Source of the DNA: Aequorivita sp.
GTDB taxonomy: Bacteria; Bacteroidota; Bacteroidia; Flavobacteriales; Flavobacteriaceae
Assembly: GCA_020435865.1 (NCBI GenBank)
Contig: JAGQYZ010000158.1
Span: 1-5,281 of the forward strand
Length of the DNA: 5,281 nt
Direction: 5' to 3'
Made by a program: the position numbers and the translations under genes. The notes under the pieces are model-generated. The model saw only the letters and a list, made by a program, of their open reading frames with translations, had not been told where the DNA came from and searched no databases. Each line of letters begins with the position of its first letter. The first letter of the stretch is position 1. Below, piece after piece: positions 1 through 5,281 of the stretch.

Positions 1-762
1 CCCGAAGATTATGGAAGTCTTTCACTTGTTTACGCATCTATACTTTTCTTTTTTCAAATTTATGGAGACTTTTCTGGTTATTCTGATATTGCCATTGGAA
101 CAGCAAAACTTTTCGGCTTTAAGCTCAGTAAAAATTTCAACATCCCCTATTTAGCAAAAAGTGTTACCGATTTTTGGCAGCGTTGGCACATCACACTCAC
201 AAGATGGTTTAATGATTATGTATATTTTCCTATTATCCAAAAAAACCTCAGAAGCAGCTCACGCCGTAACTTTGCCATCTTTTTAACGATGGGCCTAATA
301 GGTCTTTGGCACGGGGCAGATTGGACCTTCATTATCTTTGGGGCTTTTCAAGGGATTTTGATAATTTTAGAACGAACGCCGATGAAAAAAGACCGAAAAT
401 CCAGTCTTTTTCACAAATCATCGATTCCACGTGTTTTACTACCTATTTTCAGTTTTTTGTTTATTACTATATCTAGCATACTCTTTAGAAGCCAAAATAT
501 TGACGAAGCAGGAATTGTTTTCAAGAGAATTTTTTCTTTTATTCCCAGTGAAGCAATTGGATCATTAATTAATAAACGTTTTCTTGTCTTTGTTTTTATA
601 ATGATGGCAGCCGAAATATTAACACGCTTTAAAGATTTCCCGTTGACCCAAATTGACAAATATATCAACAGACCTACACGCTGGATAATTTATTACATTT
701 TCATTTTTTTAATTTTCCGATATGCCGGGCCAAAAGAAGACTTTATCTATTTTCAGTTTTAA
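1..762 (+). CDS. MBOAT-family membrane O-acyltransferase, C-terminal 253 residues (5' end outside window)
   Basis: Reading frame 1 is open from the first base to a TAA at 760-762, so the gene enters from the left. Family members are usually about 460-480 residues, so roughly 200 or more are missing. Visible hallmarks, numbered from the first visible codon, are DFSGYSDIA (23-31), NFNIPY (45-50), FWQRWHITLTRW (58-69) and GLWHGADW (101-108). His104 is the expected catalytic histidine of the MBOAT family. Hydrophobic segments lie near 7-22, 90-120, 144-163, 194-207 and 228-243, and the protein ends in FIYFQF. Known AlgI/DltB/PatA relatives move acyl groups across the inner membrane for transfer to exported polymers. 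The downstream SGNH-like gene overlaps by 41 bases, suggesting one operon and a joint role in acylating a surface glycan. The substrate cannot be read from the sequence. Family assignment is firm; the acetyl donor and glycan acceptor are inferred. Confidence 0.93.
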   Translation, partial: PEDYGSLSLVYASILFFFQIYGDFSGYSDIAIGTAKLFGFKLSKNFNIPYLAKSVTDFWQRWHITLTRWFNDYVYFPIIQKNLRSSSRRNFAIFLTMGLIGLWHGADWTFIIFGAFQGILIILERTPMKKDRKSSLFHKSSIPRVLLPIFSFLFITISSILFRSQNIDEAGIVFKRIFSFIPSEAIGSLINKRFLVFVFIMMAAEILTRFKDFPLTQIDKYINRPTRWIIYYIFIFLIFRYAGPKEDFIYFQF

Positions 763-1702
763 CAAAGCACAGCTTCGCTTTTTAAAATACTGCTTGGGGT
801 TTTTCACTCCAGTGGTCCTCACCTATATTGTTTTGGAATTGTTAGTGTTGAATATTCCTATCAATTATAAAGTATTCGGTGAATATTTAGACGCACATTC
901 ACAAGAAATTGAGGTCATGGCGCTGGGATCATCACAGATGAAATGTGGCTTTAACCCAGCGAATTGTGATGAAAACGCAATCAATCTTGCCTCTACTTCT
1001 CAACATCACAACGAAGATTTTCATATTATGGAAGGAACCAAAGATAGGCTTCCGAAGCTAAAATATGTTTTGATGGAAGTTTCCTATAATCATTTGGAAC
1101 TTCCGCACCATTCCAACGATTATTGGAAAAATACAATATACCTGAAATATTACGGGGTAAACGCTTTTGAAAGACCTACTTGGTTTAAAGATCGACTGGT
1201 TTATCTCTCAAATGTGCATTTTTATTCACATAAATTTATGGAATATTATGTAGATAAGTCCATTACGGAAAAGCTCAACGAATTCGGTTTTGACACCAAT
1301 AATTATAATGGAGATTTTAAAACATTAAATTATGATGAGTCGAAAATAGCAACTAAAAAATTCAAAATAATAACTCGTGAAGATTTAACTATTTTCAAAA
1401 AAAACACAGCTTATTTATTTGAAATGTTGAATTATGCAAAAGCTGAAAATTTAAAGGTTATTGTCTGCACACTTCCACTTTATAAAACCTATTTGAAAGA
1501 AAGAAATCCAAATATAGTAAGGCGTCGTGACAGTATTCTTTCTATAATTAAACAAAAATATAGTAATGTTACGCTATTGAATGAAGAAGCAGACACAATA
1601 AGCTTTACTGCTAAGGATTTTCTAAATGAAAACCATTTAAACCCAAATGGGGCCAAAAAATTTACCGCTTTGGTAAACCAAAAAATAGATAGTTTATATT
1701 AA
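722..1702 (+). CDS. Membrane-anchored SGNH/GDSL-hydrolase-like protein, partner of the MBOAT acyltransferase
   Basis: The product is 326 residues. A basic N-terminus is followed by one hydrophobic helix (about 24-46), so the rest is probably periplasmic and tethered to the inner membrane. SGNH-like landmarks are a beta strand ending in LGSSQ (68-72), where Ser71 takes the place of the nucleophile of GDS; NLASTSQ (88-94); a strand VIVCTLPLY (246-254); and NENHLNPNGA (302-311), where His305 is the likely catalytic histidine. The Asp normally three residues before this histidine is Asn302. The ATG at 722 lies inside the upstream MBOAT gene (41-base overlap, different frame). It is preferred because the next in-frame ATG is codon 66, after the membrane helix. 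No Shine-Dalgarno sequence is visible. By analogy with AlgJ/AlgX or DltD it may complete acyl transfer to a surface polymer. The fold class is fairly sure; activity is inferred. Confidence 0.8.
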   Translation: MPGQKKTLSIFSFNKAQLRFLKYCLGFFTPVVLTYIVLELLVLNIPINYKVFGEYLDAHSQEIEVMALGSSQMKCGFNPANCDENAINLASTSQHHNEDFHIMEGTKDRLPKLKYVLMEVSYNHLELPHHSNDYWKNTIYLKYYGVNAFERPTWFKDRLVYLSNVHFYSHKFMEYYVDKSITEKLNEFGFDTNNYNGDFKTLNYDESKIATKKFKIITREDLTIFKKNTAYLFEMLNYAKAENLKVIVCTLPLYKTYLKERNPNIVRRRDSILSIIKQKYSNVTLLNEEADTISFTAKDFLNENHLNPNGAKKFTALVNQKIDSLY

Positions 1703-1704
1703 TT

Positions 1705-3072
1705 CTATTTTAACTTTTTAAAATAAATTTTTGCTTCTTTAATCACCCTTGGAGCCAAAATAATGGTTGCTGTCATCGTAGGAATAGCCATCAACGCAAA
1801 GAAAGTGTCAATCAGGTTTATCATCATACTTAATGAAGTAGTTGCACCAATGAGTATGCTGATAATATAGATGTAATTGTAAATCCCTTTGTTTTTAACG
1901 CCAAAAAGAAACGACATACACTTGCTTCCATAATATGAATAAGAAAACAGCGAAGAGATACTGAAAATGGCAATGCAAATCAACAATCCATACTTCCCAA
2001 AAACAGGAATACTTTCTTCAAAAGCTGAAGCGGTTAAACTTACGCCGTTTGCTTCGCTGCTCTGCCAAACGCCTGTTACCAAAATTGCTAAAGCAGTCAG
2101 TGTGCAAATTATCAACGTGTCTATTGCGGGCCCTAGCATTGCTACCAAACCTTCACGAATGGGCTCATTTGTTTTTGCAGCGCCGTGCGCCATTGGTGCA
2201 GTGCCAATCCCTGCTTCATTTGAAAATGCGCCACGGCGAATTCCCAAAAGAATAATTCCTCCAATTGCTCCGCCCAGAAAAGCATCACCAGTATAGAAAT
2301 TTGCCGAAAATGCATCCGTAAAAATCATTCCCAAATACTTCGGGACTACATCAATATGTACTCCCAAAATAACTAGGACTAAAAGAAAATAAAGCACAAC
2401 CATTCCCGGAACCAGTTTTGAAGCGGTTTTGCTGATTCGAGACAAGCCTCCCAAAATAACTACTGCCGTGATTGAAGCCAAAACCAAGCCTATTACTAAA
2501 TCTGTTTTAAAACCACCATACATTCCGGCTGGTTTTAAAAGTATATCGTTTATAGCTTGTGTAAGTTGGTTTACATTAAAAACTGGCAAAGCACCAACCA
2601 ATCCCGCAACACTGAAAAAAACAGCAAGTGGCATCCATTTTTTTCCTAGGCCTTCAGTTATAAAATACATTGGGCCTCCTTGTATTTTTCCTTCAGAGTC
2701 TTTTCCTCTGTAAAGAATTGCCAAAGTAGCAGTAAAAAATTTAGTCGACATTCCAATCACTGCACTTACCCACATCCAAAAAACAGCTCCAGGACCACCA
2801 ATAGCAATGGCAACGGCTACTCCTGCTATGTTTCCCATTCCAACAGTAGCCGAAAGGGCAGTCGTTAATGCTTGAAAATGGGTTATTTCGCCAGCATCGC
2901 TCTTGTTGTCATATTTTCCACGAAGCACAGCAATGGCATGTCCTAAATATCGAAAAGGCAAAAACTGAATGCGTATTAAAAGATATAGCCCGCCGCCTAT
3001 CAATAGTATTAAAAGTGGCAGACCCCAGGCTGTGGATGCCATTTCAGCAATAAAATTGTCTGCTTTTTCCAA
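1705..3072 (-). CDS. Sodium:alanine/glycine symporter, AGCS family
   Basis: The product is 455 residues, close to the usual AGCS length, so it appears intact. These inner-membrane carriers bring in alanine, glycine or related small amino acids (glutamine in some members) with Na+. Diagnostic stretches, numbered from the TTG start, are LSATVGMGNIAGVA (73-86), the family signature GGPGAVFWMWVSAVIG (92-107), GGPMYF (132-137), LPVFNVNQ (162-169) and RRGAFSNEAGIGTAPMAHGA (279-298). About ten or eleven hydrophobic helices cover most of the chain. The start is uncertain. An in-frame TAA lies three codons upstream of the TTG at 3072, and the first ATG is codon 11 (3042), which would give 445 residues. 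The TTG form retains a short amphipathic N-terminal stretch before the first helix, as relatives often have. The gene stands alone, convergent with the SGNH gene and divergent from the PagL-like gene. Substrate is not resolvable. Confidence 0.95.
   Translation of the reverse strand: MEKADNFIAEMASTAWGLPLLILLIGGGLYLLIRIQFLPFRYLGHAIAVLRGKYDNKSDAGEITHFQALTTALSATVGMGNIAGVAVAIAIGGPGAVFWMWVSAVIGMSTKFFTATLAILYRGKDSEGKIQGGPMYFITEGLGKKWMPLAVFFSVAGLVGALPVFNVNQLTQAINDILLKPAGMYGGFKTDLVIGLVLASITAVVILGGLSRISKTASKLVPGMVVLYFLLVLVILGVHIDVVPKYLGMIFTDAFSANFYTGDAFLGGAIGGIILLGIRRGAFSNEAGIGTAPMAHGAAKTNEPIREGLVAMLGPAIDTLIICTLTALAILVTGVWQSSEANGVSLTASAFEESIPVFGKYGLLICIAIFSISSLFSYSYYGSKCMSFLFGVKNKGIYNYIYIISILIGATTSLSMMINLIDTFFALMAIPTMTATIILAPRVIKEAKIYFKKLK
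1707..1724 (+). terminator. Candidate A/T-only hairpin after the MBOAT-SGNH operon
   Basis: ATTTTAA (1707-1713) and TTAAAAT (1718-1724) form a perfect 7-bp inverted repeat with a CTTT loop, followed by AAATTTTT at 1725-1732. It begins 5 bases after the SGNH stop codon, where a terminator for the plus-strand operon would be expected. The stem has no G or C, and it lies within the last codons of the convergent symporter gene, so the repeat may simply reflect Lys/Leu/Phe codons. Termination is a guess. Confidence 0.3.
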
Positions 3073-3095
3073 GGCTTTCTTTTAAGAATTAACAA

Positions 3096-3128
3096 CGAAT
3101 GTAGTATTAAAATTTTTAAAATTAACAA
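3096..3128 (-). promoter_or_regulatory. Candidate Bacteroidota-type promoter for the AGCS symporter
   Basis: Read on the minus strand, TTG (3128-3126) is followed after 22 bases by TACATTCG (3103-3096). This resembles the Bacteroidota vegetative pattern TTG / TAnnTTTG with one mismatch in the -7 box. The spacer is very AT-rich. Transcription would begin near 3090, leaving a leader of about 18 bases to the TTG or 48 bases to the ATG. Assigned by eye from pattern and position only. Confidence 0.35.
3111..3123. repeat. Short A/T inverted repeat in the divergent intergenic region
   Basis: AATTTT and AAAATT flank a single T, giving a 13-base near-palindrome in the middle of the 80-base divergent region. 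It lies between the candidate -33 and -7 elements of the symporter promoter. It could be an operator, an AT-rich upstream element, or chance in a region with almost no G or C. Confidence 0.25.
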
Positions 3129-3137
3129 GGAAATTGT

Positions 3138-3144
3138 TACTTGC
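3138..3144 (+). promoter_or_regulatory. Weak candidate -7 box for the PagL-like gene
   Basis: TACTTGC ends 8 bases before the ATG at 3153 and resembles the Bacteroidota -7 box TAnnTTTG with one T missing. I see no TTG at the expected distance upstream. If it is real, the transcript would begin within a few bases of the start codon and be nearly leaderless. That would fit the absence of any Shine-Dalgarno sequence before this gene. Confidence 0.25.
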
Positions 3145-3152
3145 AGCGCCAA

Positions 3153-4418
3153 ATGAAGAATCAATTAACCATCTTCTTTCTTTTTTTATCTTTTTTCACT
3201 TTTGCCCAAACGGAGCGAGAATGGAAAAAAAGCGCTTTTACTTTTAACCCTGAATTTCTTTTGGGACTAACAATGGAGTCCAATGATGGTTTCCCTAAAA
3301 CTAAATTGCAGAAGCAAGTTGTTATTAACCTTGGTCGTTATCATACCTTCAACCCGCAGCAGTGGGCACAACAACTGAAAGGGCCAAAAACAGGTGTTTC
3401 TGTTGGCATAACTGATTTTGGAAATCTTGATAGCTTAGGAATTGCGATAACCGCTATACCCTTTATTGAATTCAATGCTTTTGGAAGTGAGAGATGGAAA
3501 GTATTTACAGGAATGGGCGCCTCCTATTTCACAAAAAAATTCAATGCAGAAACAAATCCACAAAATCAGGCTGTAACTACAGATATTACTTGGGCTTTTA
3601 GACTATATCTATATTATCAATTCCTTTCAACTAAAAACATAGATTGGCGCATTGGCGTAGGTTATTCACACCATTCCAATGGGCATACACGATTACTAAA
3701 CCAAGGTTACAATTCTTTTTTGTTGAGCCTTTCAGCCGATATAAAAAATCCGTTTAAACGTGTTGAAAATTCACAACCAGAAGCAATTCCGAAGTATAAA
3801 AGAATGGTTTATAATTATTTTGCATTTCGTGGTGGACTGGGTCAAAATGCATTTGCGCTCGCTTTCAACGATAAAAAGAGTGTATATACAATAGCTGGAG
3901 AATATGGACGTATTTACAACAATACTTATAAAATTGGTATTGGGTTCTATTACAGATTCTACCAACACTACTATGATTACATTAAAGGAAACGAATCATT
4001 GGTGCAAGCAGGAAGAGAATTTGATTATTTTAAAAGCAACCCTTGGTATTATGCTACCAATCTGGGCGTAAGCCTTCATGGCGAAATATTTTTAAACCAC
4101 GTGGGTATTGACCTACAGTTGGGTTTCAACTTGCACAAACCTGCATATAAATTGGACTGGCGGATTAACGAAGGTTGGGACAATACACCACGTGAAATTT
4201 CTAGTACTTGGGTTTTGGGAGAACTTGATGGAAGCTATAAACAAAAGTACCGCATTTCCTCTAGATTGGGACTCAAATATTATTTAATTGGAATGGAAAA
4301 TGCTCCAAAAAATAATATTTATATAGGTGCCAACCTCAATGCAAATTTGGGACAAGCCGATTTTACTGAGCTTAGTTTAGGATATGTTCACAGCTTTAAT
4401 TTTAGGGAACGAAAATAG
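3153..4418 (+). CDS. PagL-like lipid A deacylase / acyloxyacyl-hydrolase family outer-membrane protein
   Basis: The product is 421 residues from the ATG. Residues 1-18 form a clear signal peptide (Lys2, hydrophobic core 5-17, likely cleavage after TFA, before Gln19). The mature chain is rich in alternating aromatic/hydrophobic strands, as in outer-membrane beta-barrels. The key motif is YSHHSNGHTRLLNQGYNS (171-188). It aligns with the PagL active site as I recall it: His173-x-Ser175-Asn176, Asn183 at +8 (oxyanion position) and Gly185 at +10. The position of the PagL catalytic Glu (+12) is Asn187. PagL removes the 3-O acyl chain from lipid A in the outer membrane. Pseudomonas PagL has only about 170 residues and ends soon after the motif; here some 230 further beta-rich residues follow, ending in GYVHSFNF. 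A TTG four codons upstream is a poorer start because the ATG directly begins the signal peptide. Family likely; enzymatic activity uncertain. Confidence 0.8.
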   Translation: MKNQLTIFFLFLSFFTFAQTEREWKKSAFTFNPEFLLGLTMESNDGFPKTKLQKQVVINLGRYHTFNPQQWAQQLKGPKTGVSVGITDFGNLDSLGIAITAIPFIEFNAFGSERWKVFTGMGASYFTKKFNAETNPQNQAVTTDITWAFRLYLYYQFLSTKNIDWRIGVGYSHHSNGHTRLLNQGYNSFLLSLSADIKNPFKRVENSQPEAIPKYKRMVYNYFAFRGGLGQNAFALAFNDKKSVYTIAGEYGRIYNNTYKIGIGFYYRFYQHYYDYIKGNESLVQAGREFDYFKSNPWYYATNLGVSLHGEIFLNHVGIDLQLGFNLHKPAYKLDWRINEGWDNTPREISSTWVLGELDGSYKQKYRISSRLGLKYYLIGMENAPKNNIYIGANLNANLGQADFTELSLGYVHSFNFRERK

Positions 4419-4421
4419 AAA

Positions 4422-4449
4422 GTTTATTTTTAAACCTCGGAAGCCTCCG
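4422..4449. terminator. Two small inverted repeats in the convergent gap, possible termination region
   Basis: The 42-base gap between the PagL-like gene and purC holds GTTTA-TTTT-TAAAC (4422-4435) and CGGA-AGCC-TCCG (4438-4449). Neither is followed by a clear T-run in either direction, and the stems are only 5 and 4 bp. A convergent gap is where a bidirectional terminator would sit, but these hairpins are weak evidence. Confidence 0.25.
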
Positions 4450-4460
4450 CCACAACAAAA

Positions 4461-5281
4461 TTATTTCTTTTGAAGATAACTCAAAACGTTTTTTTCTATA
4501 CGTTCGTTAATATTAGAAACATCTGCTTTTAAAAACTTTTCACCAGTAATATTTTCATAAAGCTCAATATATCTTTCTGAAACAGTTTCAATATATGCAT
4601 CACTCATAAAAGGTACTTGCTGACCTTCCAAACCCTGAAAACCATTTTGGATGAGCCATTGCCTTACAAATTCTTTAGAAAGTTGTTTTTGTGGCTCGTT
4701 GTTTTTTTGTCGGTTTTCATAGCCTTCAGCATAAAAATAACGGGATGAATCTGGGGTGTGAATTTCGTCAATAAGAACGATTTTTCCATCTTTCGTTTTA
4801 CCGAATTCATACTTGGTATCTACTAATATTAGGCCTCGTTTAGCTGCAATCTCACTTCCACGCTGAAAAAGTTTGCGGGTGTAATCTTCCAACTGAAGAT
4901 AATCCACTTCAGAAACAATACCGCGTTTTAAAATATCCTCTCGCGAAATATCTTCATCATGATCGCCCATTTCGGCTTTAGTGGCAGGTGTTATAATTGG
5001 TTGGGAAAATTTATCGTTTTCCTTCATCCCTTCAGGCATTGCAACACCACAAAGCATTCTTTTTCCTGCTTTATATTCACGAGCTGCATGCCCACTCATA
5101 TAGCCACGGATTACCATTTCAACCTTAAAAGGTTCGCAAGCTTCGCCAATGGCAACATTGGGATCGGGGGTTGCAATCAACCAATTGGGAACCAAATCTT
5201 CGGTATCGCGCATCATTTTGGTAGCAATTTGATTTAAGATTTGTCCTTTGTATGGAATTCCTTTAGGCATTACCACATCAA
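4461..5281 (-). CDS. purC: Phosphoribosylaminoimidazole-succinocarboxamide synthase (SAICAR synthase), 5' end outside window
   Basis: PurC joins CAIR and L-aspartate using ATP to give SAICAR in cytoplasmic de novo purine synthesis. The frame stays open through the right edge; the first complete codon reads Asp, followed by [12 protein letters not shown]. The GTG at 5276 is therefore an internal Val, not a start. About 273 residues are visible and roughly 40-50 N-terminal residues lie beyond the window. Numbered from that Asp, family motifs are [13 protein letters not shown] (53-65), DHDEDIS (106-112), LVDTKYEFG (152-160, the PurC signature) and [12 protein letters not shown] (171-182). The form resembles the roughly 300-residue type seen in Bacteroidota and yeast rather than the shorter E. 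coli enzyme. It ends with TAA at 4461-4463 and is convergent with the PagL-like gene. No other pur gene is visible. No damage is seen. Confidence 0.96.
   Translation of the reverse strand, partial: DVVMPKGIPYKGQILNQIATKMMRDTEDLVPNWLIATPDPNVAIGEACEPFKVEMVIRGYMSGHAAREYKAGKRMLCGVAMPEGMKENDKFSQPIITPATKAEMGDHDEDISREDILKRGIVSEVDYLQLEDYTRKLFQRGSEIAAKRGLILVDTKYEFGKTKDGKIVLIDEIHTPDSSRYFYAEGYENRQKNNEPQKQLSKEFVRQWLIQNGFQGLEGQQVPFMSDAYIETVSERYIELYENITGEKFLKADVSNINERIEKNVLSYLQKK

Noticed and set aside
411..668. Minus-strand open frame of 85 codons inside the MBOAT gene
   Set aside because: It lies antisense to strongly conserved MBOAT coding sequence and shows no recognisable domain; treated as a shadow frame.
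1967..3053. Several plus-strand open frames opposite the symporter gene
   Set aside because: All are antisense to well-conserved AGCS motifs and have low-complexity compositions with no domain.
3141..3152. TTG at 3141 as the start of the PagL-like gene
   Set aside because: The ATG at 3153 begins directly with a classic signal peptide; the TTG overlaps the candidate -7 box and would add a short unneeded tail.
3771..3968. Minus-strand open frame of 65 codons in the PagL-like gene
   Set aside because: Antisense to continuous beta-strand coding sequence; no features of a real protein.
4959..5237. Plus-strand open frame of 92 codons opposite purC
   Set aside because: Antisense to the conserved PurC motifs; Cys/His/Phe-rich composition typical of a reverse-strand shadow.
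5274..5276. GTG at 5276 as the purC start
   Set aside because: The preceding complete codon is Asp in the same open frame, giving DVVMPKG as expected within PurC; the real start lies beyond the window.
1..5281. Mobile element, CRISPR array, tRNA/rRNA or a multi-gene novel defence or biosynthetic system
   Set aside because: No transposase, terminal repeats, spaced direct repeats or RNA-gene signatures were seen on reading; the genes are recognisable families in ordinary arrangement.

Overview
The window looks like an ordinary chromosomal segment of an AT-rich member of the Bacteroidota, most likely a flavobacterium. The evidence is AT-rich codon use, the near absence of Shine-Dalgarno sequences before the starts, a promoter-like sequence close to the Bacteroidota TTG / TAnnTTTG type, and the protein types present: an MBOAT-SGNH pair, a long PagL-like outer-membrane protein, and a PurC with the [10 protein letters not shown] motif. 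The genus is not assigned.

Layout. (1) 1-1702, plus strand: the 3' part of an MBOAT-family O-acyltransferase gene, overlapping by 41 bases a gene for a membrane-anchored SGNH-like protein. This is the usual pairing for transfer of acyl (often acetyl) groups across the inner membrane onto an extracytoplasmic glycan, as in AlgI/AlgJ or DltB/DltD. (2) 1705-3072, minus strand: a sodium:alanine/glycine symporter of the AGCS family, convergent with the first pair and only 2 bases from it. (3) 3073-3152: an 80-base divergent intergenic region, very AT-rich, with a candidate promoter for the symporter and a weaker one for the next gene. (4) 3153-4418, plus strand: a secreted beta-rich protein with the PagL (lipid A 3-O-deacylase) His-x-Ser-Asn motif and a long extra C-terminal beta-rich part. 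(5) 4419-4460: a short convergent gap with two small inverted repeats. (6) 4461-5281, minus strand: purC, running off the right edge.

The MBOAT/SGNH pair and the PagL-like protein could both modify the cell surface (glycan acylation and lipid A deacylation), but nothing in the sequence ties them into one system. The symporter and purC are housekeeping genes. No RNA gene, mobile element, CRISPR array or long repeat was seen. The most interesting points are residue-level: an Asn where the SGNH family normally has the Asp of its DxxH motif, and an Asn where PagL has its catalytic Glu. I see no convincing undescribed system here.
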